Assembly (NCBI RefSeq): GCF_000014805.1
Contig: NC_008570.1
Span: forward strand, 662,501-726,500
Source: Aeromonas hydrophila subsp. hydrophila ATCC 7966
GTDB taxonomy: Bacteria; Pseudomonadota; Gammaproteobacteria; Enterobacterales; Aeromonadaceae
Length of the DNA stretch: 64,000 bases
Direction: 5' to 3'
A model generated the notes under the pieces. That model ran no database searches, had not been told where the DNA came from, and saw nothing but the letters and a program-made list of their open reading frames with translations. Position numbers and translations under genes: made by a program. Position 1 is the stretch's first letter. Each line of letters starts with the position of its first letter. Below, piece after piece: positions 56,826-64,000 of this stretch.

Positions 56826-59105
56826 TTGTTAACGGAACTCAGACGCATCGTCGAAAGCATGGCCGAGGCCAATACCCTCGAGCTGGCCTTGCAGGCACTG
56901 GTCAGCCAGACCCGGCTGGCCATGATGGTGGACTGCTGTTCCGTTTATGTCTCAGAACCCGAGATGCGCCGCTACCGACTGGCCGCGACCGATGGTCTGG
57001 CCGAGTCGGCGGTGGGCAAGGCCACCCTGCCGTTCGAGCAGGGCATCGTCGGTCTGGTGGGTCAGCGGGAAGAGCTGATCAACCTGGCCGATGCCCCCTC
57101 CCATCCCAGCTTCAAGTTCCTGCCCGATGTGGCCGAAGAGGCGTTTCGTTCCTTCCTCGGCGCCCCCATCATGCATCAGCGTCAGGTGGTGGGCATTCTG
57201 GTGGTGCAACAGAAGGAGAGCCGTCTCTTCGATGAGGGGGAAGAGTCCTTCATGGTGACCCTGGCGGCCCAGCTGGCGGCCCGGATCGCCCAGGCTCAAG
57301 CCAAGGGCTGGTTGCAGAAGACCGACTGGAGCAAGCCGCTGCGTGGCATTGCCGGTGCCAGCGGCATCGCCATGGCCAAGGCCTGGGTGTGGCGGCCGCG
57401 CAAGGAGCTCAACTCCATCACCCCACGCAAGGATGAGGATCACGCCAGACAGCTGGAGCGGCTGAATGTGGCGGTGGAGGAGGTGCGCCACGATCTGGAG
57501 AGCCTGGCACTGCGGTTTCGCGAGAGCTACAGCCAGGACTCGGTCGCCATCTTCGACATCTACCTGCATCTGCTGAACGATCCGGGCTACATCAAGCCCA
57601 TTCGCAACAAGGTGAGCAAGGAGCACTGGACGGGGGTATCGGCGGTCAAGCTCATCAGTGACCGGCTGATCGATCAGTTCAAGGGGATGAAGGATCCCTA
57701 CCTGCAGGAGCGCTCCACCGATGTGAAGGACATCGCCCAGCGACTCATCAGCCGGCTGGTGCAAAACGAGCCAGAGCATATCGCCATCGGCGAGCCGGTG
57801 GTGCTGGTGGCCGACGAGGTGACCGCTACCATCCTGGCCGAAGTCCCCCGCGAGTTTCTGACCGGGGTAGTGTCGCTCAAGGGGGGCACCAACTCCCACG
57901 CCGCCATTCTGGCTCGCGCCATGGGGGTGGCGGCCATCATGGGGGTGGATCTGCCGCTCGGCGACATCGGTGGTCGCATGCTGGTGGTCGATGGTTACAG
58001 CGGCGATCTCTTCATCGAGCCCAATCAGGTGATCCTGACCGAGTACCGCCAGCTGCTGAGCGAGGAACGGGCGCTCGATACTCTGGTGCGCAGCGTCGAC
58101 AACCAGCCCTCCGAGACGGCCGATGGCGTGCCAGTCTCTCTGCTGCTCAACGCCGGGCTCAGTGCCGACACCGAAATATCCCTCAATCAGCTGGCGGACG
58201 GGGTCGGCCTCTATCGCACCGAAATCCCCTTCATGCTGCAGGACAGCTTCCCCTCCGAGTGGGAGCAGACCGCCCGTTATCGCGGCATTCTGGAGACCTA
58301 CCGCAACCGGCCGGTCTGCATGCGGACCCTGGATGTGGGCGGCGACAAGCAGCTGCCCTATTTCCCCATCGTCGAGGAAAACCCCTTCCTTGGCTGGCGG
58401 GGGATCCGGCTCACCCTGGATCACCCAGAACTGTTCCTGGTGCAGCTCAAGGCGATGCTGCGGGCCAGCGAAGGGTTGGACAATCTGGCCATCATGCTGC
58501 CGATGATCAGCAGCGTCAGTGAAATCAAGGCTTCCCGCCGCCTGCTGGATCAGGCCTGGCGAGAAGTGTCGGAAGAGGCGGCCAGCCGTGAGGCGGTGAT
58601 CCGCTACCCGAGCCTGGGGGTGATGATCGAGGTGCCTTCCGCCCTCTACATCCTGCCCGAAATGGCACCGCTCATCGATTTCTGGTCGGTGGGCAGCAAC
58701 GATCTGACCCAGTACCTGCTGGCGGTGGATCGCAACAACGCTCGCGTCGCCAACATCTACGATGCCTTCCATCCGGCGGTGATCCGCGCCCTGCAACTGC
58801 TGGTCGATGCCTCCCATCGTTACCAGAAGCCGGTGTCGGTGTGTGGCGAGCTGGCCGGTGATCCGGTCGGGGTGCTGCTGCTGCTGGCCATGGGCTATCG
58901 CCGCTTCAGCATGAACACCCACAACATCGCTCGCATCAAGTACGTGCTGCGCCAGTCCACCCTGAGCGAACTGACGGTGTTGCTGACGGATGGCCTCAAG
59001 CACGACAACCCGCACGTGCTGCGCGGCCTGTTTGCCCGCTATCTGGAAGAGCACGGCCTGGGCGGTTTGCTGCGCGCCGGTCACAAAACGAAACAGACTG
59101 ATTGA
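56826..59105 (+). CDS. ptsP: Phosphoenolpyruvate-protein phosphotransferase, nitrogen PTS Enzyme I
   Basis: A 759-residue protein: N-terminal GAF domain (residues 1-150; CSVYVSEPEMRRY, FLGAPIMHQRQVVGILVVQQ, split here), then Enzyme I phosphotransfer part with the phospho-His motif GGTNSHAAILARAMG, and the C-terminal PEP-binding barrel (LRTLDVGGDKQLPY, DFWSVGSNDLTQYLLAVDRN). It phosphorylates NPr in the regulatory nitrogen PTS. TTG 56826 with AAGGAG gives MLTELRRIVE, the standard start. Length equals E. coli PtsP (748) closely. Confidence 0.95.
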   Translation: MLTELRRIVESMAEANTLELALQALVSQTRLAMMVDCCSVYVSEPEMRRYRLAATDGLAESAVGKATLPFEQGIVGLVGQREELINLADAPSHPSFKFLPDVAEEAFRSFLGAPIMHQRQVVGILVVQQKESRLFDEGEESFMVTLAAQLAARIAQAQAKGWLQKTDWSKPLRGIAGASGIAMAKAWVWRPRKELNSITPRKDEDHARQLERLNVAVEEVRHDLESLALRFRESYSQDSVAIFDIYLHLLNDPGYIKPIRNKVSKEHWTGVSAVKLISDRLIDQFKGMKDPYLQERSTDVKDIAQRLISRLVQNEPEHIAIGEPVVLVADEVTATILAEVPREFLTGVVSLKGGTNSHAAILARAMGVAAIMGVDLPLGDIGGRMLVVDGYSGDLFIEPNQVILTEYRQLLSEERALDTLVRSVDNQPSETADGVPVSLLLNAGLSADTEISLNQLADGVGLYRTEIPFMLQDSFPSEWEQTARYRGILETYRNRPVCMRTLDVGGDKQLPYFPIVEENPFLGWRGIRLTLDHPELFLVQLKAMLRASEGLDNLAIMLPMISSVSEIKASRRLLDQAWREVSEEAASREAVIRYPSLGVMIEVPSALYILPEMAPLIDFWSVGSNDLTQYLLAVDRNNARVANIYDAFHPAVIRALQLLVDASHRYQKPVSVCGELAGDPVGVLLLLAMGYRRFSMNTHNIARIKYVLRQSTLSELTVLLTDGLKHDNPHVLRGLFARYLEEHGLGGLLRAGHKTKQTD

Positions 59106-59172
59106 TAATCATGCCTTGTCCCTGCTGACGAATGATCGGAAAATGCGGCTTTTCTTATGACTGGGGCCGCAT

Positions 59173-59997
59173 ATGCAGCACGATGGATATTGGGTTTTCT
59201 CGCAGATTGATCCCGTAGCATTCAGTTTGGGACCACTATCGGTACGCTGGTATGGTCTCATGTACCTGTTTGGTTTCGCCTTTGCCATGTGGCTGGCGGG
59301 GCGCCGCGCGGATGCGCCGAATAGTGGCTGGACTCGCAACGAGGTCTCGGACCTGCTGTTTTACGGCTTCCTCGGGGTGATCCTGGGTGGCCGGGTCGGT
59401 TACGTGCTGTTCTACAACTTCGACATGTTCCTGGCCGATCCTCTCTACCTGTTCAAGATCTGGACCGGTGGCATGTCGTTCCACGGCGGCCTGATCGGGG
59501 TCATTACCGCCATGGTCTGGTTTGCCCACAAGACCAATCGCCACTTCTTCACCGTGGCTGACTTCGTGGCACCGCTCATTCCGTTCGGCCTCGGCGTCGG
59601 CCGCATCGGCAACTTCCTCAATGGCGAGCTGTGGGGCCGGGTCACCGATGTGCCCTGGGCCATCATCTTCCCGGAGGCAGGTCCCGAGCCGCGTCATCCG
59701 TCCCAGCTCTATCAGTTCGCGCTGGAAGGGGTGGTACTGTTCATCATCCTCAACCTGTTCTGGCGCAAGAACCCGCCCCGGGGCGCCATCTCCGGCATGT
59801 TCCTGCTGTTCTACGGCCTGTTCCGCTTCCTGGTGGAGTTCGTACGCCAGCCGGACAGCCAGCTCGGTCTCTACTTCCAGGAGATCAGCATGGGCCAGAT
59901 CCTCTCCACCCCGATGATCATCATCGGTGCCCTGATGATCTGGGTTGCCTACAAGCGCCCGCAGCTGTTCGGTAACAGCGTCAAGGAGGCAAAGTAA
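59173..59997 (+). CDS. lgt: Phosphatidylglycerol-prolipoprotein diacylglyceryl transferase
   Basis: A 274-residue inner-membrane enzyme with seven helices, first step of lipoprotein modification (needed for the PulA lipoprotein in this window). Conserved signature [14 protein letters not shown] and [15 protein letters not shown] are present. Starts at 59173 and ends in TAATG, overlapping the thyA start by one base. Confidence 0.95.
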   Translation: MQHDGYWVFSQIDPVAFSLGPLSVRWYGLMYLFGFAFAMWLAGRRADAPNSGWTRNEVSDLLFYGFLGVILGGRVGYVLFYNFDMFLADPLYLFKIWTGGMSFHGGLIGVITAMVWFAHKTNRHFFTVADFVAPLIPFGLGVGRIGNFLNGELWGRVTDVPWAIIFPEAGPEPRHPSQLYQFALEGVVLFIILNLFWRKNPPRGAISGMFLLFYGLFRFLVEFVRQPDSQLGLYFQEISMGQILSTPMIIIGALMIWVAYKRPQLFGNSVKEAK

Positions 59998-60791
59998 TGC
60001 GAGCCTATCTCGACCTGATGCAGAAGATCCTCGATGAAGGGACCGTCAAATCCGACCGTACCGGTACCGGCACCATCTCCCTGTTCGGCCATCAGATGCG
60101 CTTCAATCTGGCGGAAGGCTTCCCGCTGGTCACCACCAAGAAGTGCCACCTGCGCTCCATCATTCACGAGCTGCTGTGGTTCCTCAATGGCGATACCAAC
60201 ACCGCCTACCTAAAAGAGCACGGCGTCAGCATCTGGGATGAGTGGGCCGACGAGAACGGCGATCTGGGGCCGGTGTATGGTGCCCAGTGGCGCTCCTGGC
60301 CGGCGGCTGACGGGTCTGTCATCGATCAGATCCAGAAGGCAGTGGACGACATCAAGCACAATCCGGATTCGCGCCGCATCATCGTCTCCGCCTGGAACGT
60401 GGGCGAGCTGGACAAGATGGCGCTGGCTCCCTGCCACGCCTTCTTCCAGTTCTACGTGGCCGACGGCAAGCTCTCCTGCCAGCTCTACCAGCGCAGCTGT
60501 GACGTGTTCCTCGGCCTGCCGTTCAACATCGCCAGCTACGCACTGCTGACCCACATGATGGCCCAGCAGTGTGACCTGGAAGTGGGCGACTTCGTCTGGA
60601 CCGGTGGTGATGTGCACCTCTACTCCAACCACATGGAGCAGACCGCGCTGCAGCTCACCCGCGAGCCGCGCCCGCTGCCGACTCTGGTGATCAAACGCAA
60701 GCCGGACTCCATCTTCGATTACAAGTTCGAGGATTTCGAAATAGAGGGTTACGACCCCCATCCCGGCATCAAGGCGCCCGTCGCCATCTGA
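59997..60791 (+). CDS. thyA: Thymidylate synthase
   Basis: A 264-residue enzyme, same length as E. coli ThyA. Catalytic Cys in [14 protein letters not shown], folate/dUMP contacts in [26 protein letters not shown], split here. Converts dUMP to dTMP with methylenetetrahydrofolate. Coupled to lgt through the TAATG overlap, an arrangement conserved in gammaproteobacteria. A terminator follows. Confidence 0.97.
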   Translation: MRAYLDLMQKILDEGTVKSDRTGTGTISLFGHQMRFNLAEGFPLVTTKKCHLRSIIHELLWFLNGDTNTAYLKEHGVSIWDEWADENGDLGPVYGAQWRSWPAADGSVIDQIQKAVDDIKHNPDSRRIIVSAWNVGELDKMALAPCHAFFQFYVADGKLSCQLYQRSCDVFLGLPFNIASYALLTHMMAQQCDLEVGDFVWTGGDVHLYSNHMEQTALQLTREPRPLPTLVIKRKPDSIFDYKFEDFEIEGYDPHPGIKAPVAI

Positions 60792-60795
60792 TGTG

Positions 60796-60821
60796 AAAGG
60801 CGCCCATGAGGCGCCTTTTTT
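60796..60821 (+). terminator. Terminator of lgt-thyA
   Basis: Stem AAAGGCGCC/GGCGCCTTT with loop CATGA and six T, 5 bases after the thyA stop. Confidence 0.9.
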
Positions 60822-61017
60822 ATGCATAAAAACCACAGGATATTCATTCTGATGACTGGGCTTCGAGTGATATCCGTATGGGAGAAAACCTGCTTATAGC
60901 AGACATGTTTGATTTTGCCTTCGGTTTTCTCGTTGTATTTCGCAGTAAGAAACGATTTTCCATTAATTGTTATGGGATATAGACTCAAAACAAAGTAATA
61001 CTGTGGATAATTTAACC

Positions 61018-62208
61018 ATGAGCGACGTAATCAAAAAGTTCCTCAAGCTGGAGGCCGCCTCCGGAATAATTCTGATCATGGCGGCTATGCTGGCGATGAT
61101 CCTGGCCAACAGCGGCCTGGCCGGCAGCTATCAGGCCTTCCTCGATACCCAGGTGCAGGTGCGCATCGCCGCCCTCGACATCAACAAGCCGCTGCTGCTC
61201 TGGATCAACGATGGCTTCATGGCCGTCTTCTTCCTGCTGGTCGGCCTCGAAGTGAAGCGCGAGATGCTGGAAGGGGCTCTCTCTTCCCGGGTGCAGGCCA
61301 CCTTCCCGGCCATCGCCGCGGTGGGCGGCATGCTGGCGCCCGCGCTCATCTATGCCTTCTTCAACTACTCGGATGAAGTGGCGCGTGCCGGCTGGGCGAT
61401 TCCCGCCGCCACCGACATTGCCTTCGCCCTCGGGGTGATGGCGCTGCTGGGCAAGCGGGTGCCGGTGAGCCTCAAGGTGTTCCTGCTGGCGCTGGCCATC
61501 ATGGATGACCTGGGTGTGATCATCATCATCGCGCTGTTCTACACCCAGCAGCTGTCGCTGACGGCGCTGGCGATCGGCATCCTGGCGACCCTGACCCTGC
61601 TGTGGATGAACCGCCGCGGCGAGGATCGGATCAGCCTCTACATGCTGGTGGGGCTGGTGCTCTGGGTGGCGGTGCTGAAATCGGGCGTCCATGCGACCCT
61701 GGCCGGGGTCATCGTGGGCTTCATGATCCCGCTCAGCGGCAAGCGTTATGCCTCGCCACTCAAGCAGCTGGAGCATGCCCTGCACCCCTGGAGTGCCTAC
61801 CTGATCCTGCCGCTGTTCGCCTTTGCCAATGCCGGGGTGTCGCTGGAGGGGATTGGTCTCTCCGCCCTGCTGAGCCCGGTGCCGCTCGGCATCATGCTGG
61901 GTCTGTTCATCGGCAAGCCGCTCGGGGTGTTCACCATCAGCTGGCTGGCGGTGAAGCTCGGCATTGCCCAATTGCCCAACGGGGTCAATTTCAAACAGAT
62001 CTTCGCGGTCAGCATCCTGTGTGGCATCGGCTTTACCATGTCGATGTTCATCGCCTCGCTGGCCTTCGAGCACGGCGGGTTGGATTACGGCAGCTATTCG
62101 CGCCTCGGGATCCTGGTGGGATCGACCCTGGCGGCGATCGTCGGTTATCTCGCCCTGCGCATAGCGCTCCCGAACCGGGAGGCCGACCAAAGCACGGAGG
62201 GGTTATGA
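61018..62208 (+). CDS. nhaA: Na+/H+ antiporter NhaA
   Basis: A 396-residue antiporter with about 12 helices. The sodium-site pair is in [14 protein letters not shown], plus the unwound helix motif [13 protein letters not shown] and [19 protein letters not shown] segments. It exports sodium or lithium in exchange for protons in alkali. ATG 61018 gives [19 protein letters not shown] 61003 would add MDNLT. The 226-base upstream leader shows no clear riboswitch to me. A small gene overlaps its stop and nhaR follows. Confidence 0.94.
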   Translation: MSDVIKKFLKLEAASGIILIMAAMLAMILANSGLAGSYQAFLDTQVQVRIAALDINKPLLLWINDGFMAVFFLLVGLEVKREMLEGALSSRVQATFPAIAAVGGMLAPALIYAFFNYSDEVARAGWAIPAATDIAFALGVMALLGKRVPVSLKVFLLALAIMDDLGVIIIIALFYTQQLSLTALAIGILATLTLLWMNRRGEDRISLYMLVGLVLWVAVLKSGVHATLAGVIVGFMIPLSGKRYASPLKQLEHALHPWSAYLILPLFAFANAGVSLEGIGLSALLSPVPLGIMLGLFIGKPLGVFTISWLAVKLGIAQLPNGVNFKQIFAVSILCGIGFTMSMFIASLAFEHGGLDYGSYSRLGILVGSTLAAIVGYLALRIALPNREADQSTEGL

Positions 62209-62612
62209 AAAGACTAGGATGGCTGGCCTTGCTGGCGCTGAGCCAGACGGCCTGGGCCGGCAGTCTGCAGGATTGCCAGCAAGATGCGGCCTCGGCCGGC
62301 TGCTCGGCCTACCTCAACGGGGTGGTCGACAGCGCCCTGATGCTGGGGGACAAGCAGGCCAAGGCCCAGTTTGGCGAGACCTTCGCTGAACGGGCACTGA
62401 GCAGCCGGGCCGGCGAGCGGGTCAAACAGTCCAACAAGCGTTACTGCGGGGAGCGGATGCCGGATCCGGCCCGCCTCAAGGCCCATCTGCAGGCGCAGTT
62501 CGACGCGAACAAGGTTGACTCGATCAGCGACATGTATGACATTCTGGCGGCTGAACTCAGTTGCTACCGGAGTCCGCGCAGCGCGGGAACCCCATCGGAT
62601 GTCACACCTTAA
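62205..62612 (+). CDS. Small secreted protein of unknown function between nhaA and nhaR
   Basis: A 135-residue protein with a clear signal peptide ([18 protein letters not shown], cleavage after WA). The mature part has four Cys (C24, C33, C81, C121 approximately; [28 protein letters not shown]), likely two disulphides, and helical segments. It starts in an ATGA overlap with the nhaA stop and ends 14 bases into nhaR. The pattern with YCGERMP and a following helix recalls Rap1a/Tai-like immunity proteins, which would be unexpected in this context; I only note a resemblance. Function unknown; the overlaps on both sides tie it to sodium homeostasis. Confidence 0.75.
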   Translation: MKRLGWLALLALSQTAWAGSLQDCQQDAASAGCSAYLNGVVDSALMLGDKQAKAQFGETFAERALSSRAGERVKQSNKRYCGERMPDPARLKAHLQAQFDANKVDSISDMYDILAAELSCYRSPRSAGTPSDVTP

Positions 62613-63531
62613 CTACAACCATCTTTACTATTTTTGGATGACTCAGAAGAAGGGCTCCGTCACGCAAGCGGCGGAAGCCCTCTTCTTGACCCCGCAGACC
62701 GTCACCGGCCAGATCAAGCTGCTGGAGCAGCGCCTGGGCGGCAAGCTGTTGATGCGCAAAGGGCGCTCCCTCGAGGCGACCGAGCTGGGTCAGCTGGTGT
62801 TTCGCTATGCCGACAAGATGTTCAGCCTCTCCTACGAGATGCTGGATATCGTCAACTACCGCAAGGAGAGCCAGATCCTGTTCGACGTCGGCATCGCCGA
62901 TGCGCTCTCCAAACGCCTTGCCAGCCGGGTACTGCTCTCCGTCATCCCCAACGACGGCTCCATCCACCTGCGCTGCTTCGAATCGACCCACGAGTTGCTG
63001 CTGGAACAGCTGAGCGAGCACAAGCTCGACATGATCCTGTCGGACTGCCCGGTGGACTCCAGCCAGCACGCCGGCCTGCTCTCCAAGCGGCTTGGTGGCT
63101 GCGGGGTCAGCTTCTTCTGCAAGGCGCCACTGCCATTGCTCCCTTTTCCGGCCTGTCTGGAGGAGCGCAAGCTGCTGATCCCGGGCCGGCGCACCGCCAT
63201 GGGCCGCCAGCTGACCCAGTGGTTCGAGCAGCAGGGCGTATCGCCCAGCATCCTCGGCGAGTTTGACGATGCGGCCCTGATGAAGGCATTCGGCTTCTTC
63301 AACCAGGGCATCTTCATGGCTCCCACCATCTATCGGGAGGAGATCCTGGAGGGGGAGGAGGTGATGCTGCTGGGGGAGACCCAGGATCTGATGGAGGAGT
63401 ACTACGTCATCTTCGCCGAACGGATGATCCAGCATCCGGCGGTAAAACGGGTATGCGAGAGCGATTTCTCCTTTCTGTTTGCCGGTCAGGAGGATTTCAC
63501 CACGATTCAACCGGCAACCCTGTCATTTTAA
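62599..63531 (+). CDS. nhaR: LysR family sodium-responsive activator NhaR
   Basis: A 310-residue regulator close to E. coli Nha[22 protein letters not shown], split here, the helix-turn-helix with [58 protein letters not shown], split, and [27 protein letters not shown], split. It activates nhaA when sodium is high. ATG 62599 lies inside the preceding small gene, so the three overlap. In E. coli nhaA and nhaR are adjacent without the extra gene. Confidence 0.93.
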   Translation: MSHLNYNHLYYFWMTQKKGSVTQAAEALFLTPQTVTGQIKLLEQRLGGKLLMRKGRSLEATELGQLVFRYADKMFSLSYEMLDIVNYRKESQILFDVGIADALSKRLASRVLLSVIPNDGSIHLRCFESTHELLLEQLSEHKLDMILSDCPVDSSQHAGLLSKRLGGCGVSFFCKAPLPLLPFPACLEERKLLIPGRRTAMGRQLTQWFEQQGVSPSILGEFDDAALMKAFGFFNQGIFMAPTIYREEILEGEEVMLLGETQDLMEEYYVIFAERMIQHPAVKRVCESDFSFLFAGQEDFTTIQPATLSF

Positions 63532-63580
63532 ATCGACGGGCCACAGAGTATGATTCTTGCCTCGAACGAGAGGGAATGAG

Positions 63581-63883
63581 ATGCAACTGGAAGAGATGGA
63601 GGCAAATGCAAGCCGGGCGGTCGCTCTGCTCAAGGCGCTGGCCAACGAGCGGCGCTTGTTTATCCTGTGTCAGCTGCTGGAGCGGGAGCTGTCGGTGGGC
63701 GAGCTCAATGAGCGGCTGGGTTTGAGCCAGTCGGCGTTGTCACAGCATCTGGCTGTGTTGCGGCGGGATGAACTGGTGGAGACGCGCAAGGAGGCCCAGA
63801 CGGTCTACTATTCGCTGCGCAGCCACGAGGTGCGCGAGATGATAGGATTGCTGCACAAGTTGTACTGCAGCGAACAGAAATAA
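63581..63883 (+). CDS. ArsR family repressor, YgaV/BigR/SqrR-like persulphide sensor
   Basis: A 100-residue winged-helix repressor. Recognition helix region LSVGELNERLGLSQSALSQHLAVLRRDELV, split here. It has only two cysteines, C30 in LFILCQLLE and C96 in HKLYCSEQK, the same two positions as YgaV, BigR and SqrR, where they form a tetrasulphide or disulphide on reaction with reactive sulphur. No metal-site Cys-rich motif is present, so metal sensing is unlikely. Its usual partners (sulphur dioxygenase, rhodanese, transporter) are not adjacent. ATG 63581 has AGGGA upstream. Confidence 0.82.
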   Translation: MQLEEMEANASRAVALLKALANERRLFILCQLLERELSVGELNERLGLSQSALSQHLAVLRRDELVETRKEAQTVYYSLRSHEVREMIGLLHKLYCSEQK

Positions 63884-63910
63884 AAAACCGGCACGAAGGC
63901 CGGTTTTTTT
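63884..63910. terminator. Bidirectional terminator between the ArsR gene and rpsT
   Basis: Stem AAACCGGC/GCCGGTTT with loop ACGAAG, A-run on one side and seven T on the other; it serves both converging genes. Confidence 0.9.
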
Positions 63911-63933
63911 AGCTTTGTTCAGCGGATGCTGAA

Positions 63934-64000
63934 TTAAGCCATAGCTTTGATCTGGGCAGACAGGCGGCTCTTGTGACGAGCAGCTTTGTTCTTGTGGATC
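63934..64000 (-). CDS. rpsT: 30S ribosomal protein S20, C-terminal end only
   Basis: The last 67 bases on the minus strand encode a C-terminal peptide reading IHKNKAARHKSRLSAQIKAM then Ala and TAA, which corresponds to the end of S20 (E. coli ends ...KGLIHKNKAARHKANL...). The start lies beyond the window. Codon use is that of a ribosomal gene. The shared terminator at 63884 follows. Confidence 0.93.
   Translation of the reverse strand, partial: IHKNKAARHKSRLSAQIKAMA

Noticed and set aside
56952-59084. 710-codon minus-strand frame opposite ptsP
   Set aside because: Antisense shadow; ptsP matches the family from end to end.
60825-61017. Sodium or lithium riboswitch in the nhaA leader
   Set aside because: The leader is long enough, but I could not find a fold or conserved motif matching known sodium- or nhaA-associated RNA elements.

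Overview
The window is a gene-dense, GC-rich stretch of a gammaproteobacterial chromosome, most likely Aeromonas. The support is the MutH/DnaA-box/RppH arrangement, the yfjD-ypjD-ffh-rpsP-rimM-trmD-rplS block, the nhaA-nhaR pair, a MotX of the sodium-driven polar flagellum, and close similarity of housekeeping proteins to Enterobacterales and Vibrio versions. I see no phage, insertion sequence, integron, CRISPR array or tRNA, so this is mostly core chromosome with a few lineage-specific genes.

Layout. 1-4.7 kb: end of an L,D-transpeptidase gene, AzlCD branched-chain amino acid exporter, a YjjI/YjjW glycyl-radical enzyme and activase, a DUF1820 protein. 4.7-8.9 kb: LysR regulator, aromatic aminotransferase tyrB, a divergent RcnR-like regulator and DmeF nickel/cobalt exporter, an unknown protein. 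9.1-16.5 kb: lipoprotein pullulanase, a ZntA-type P-ATPase behind a MerR-type promoter, thiol peroxidase. 16.6-25.4 kb: SBP-like periplasmic protein, DEAD-box helicase, PhoD-like phosphatase, a secreted sphingomyelinase overlapping a membrane-anchored helical partner gene, an Aer-like chemoreceptor, a CPBP protease. 25.5-30.3 kb: two small conserved genes, then glycerate/sugar-diacid utilisation (cdaR, gntP-type permease, glycerate kinase); cdaR is preceded by a diverged copy of its own first ~37 codons. 30.4-35.8 kb: NnrU, periplasmic glutathione peroxidase, LysR, NupC, Ogt, ArfB, GlnK. 35.9-44.4 kb: FbpABC-type iron uptake, DyP peroxidase, ArgR divergent from the arginine transporter artPJQM. 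44.5-48.4 kb: malate dehydrogenase, MotX, and divergent hmp/nsrR (nitric oxide defence). 48.4-55.6 kb: yfjD/ypjD, ffh, the ribosomal/tRNA-modification operon, a small glycogen-binding-fold protein, mutH. 55.6-56.3 kb is the only long non-coding stretch and carries a cluster of DnaA boxes where E. coli has DARS2. 56.3-64 kb: rppH-ptsP, lgt-thyA, nhaA with a small secreted protein and nhaR, a YgaV/BigR-like ArsR repressor, and the 3' end of rpsT on the minus strand.

Regulatory logic is often readable: ARG box between argR and artP, NsrR-like repeats between hmp and nsrR, an RcnR-type site between dmeR and dmeF, a MerR-type 20-bp-spacer promoter before zntA, a sigma-54-like element before glnK. 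Many operons end in clear intrinsic terminators, several shared by convergent genes. The most novel-looking items are the sphingomyelinase/partner pair, the cdaR leader duplication, the DARS2-like region, and a candidate small RNA on the minus strand between nupC and ogt.
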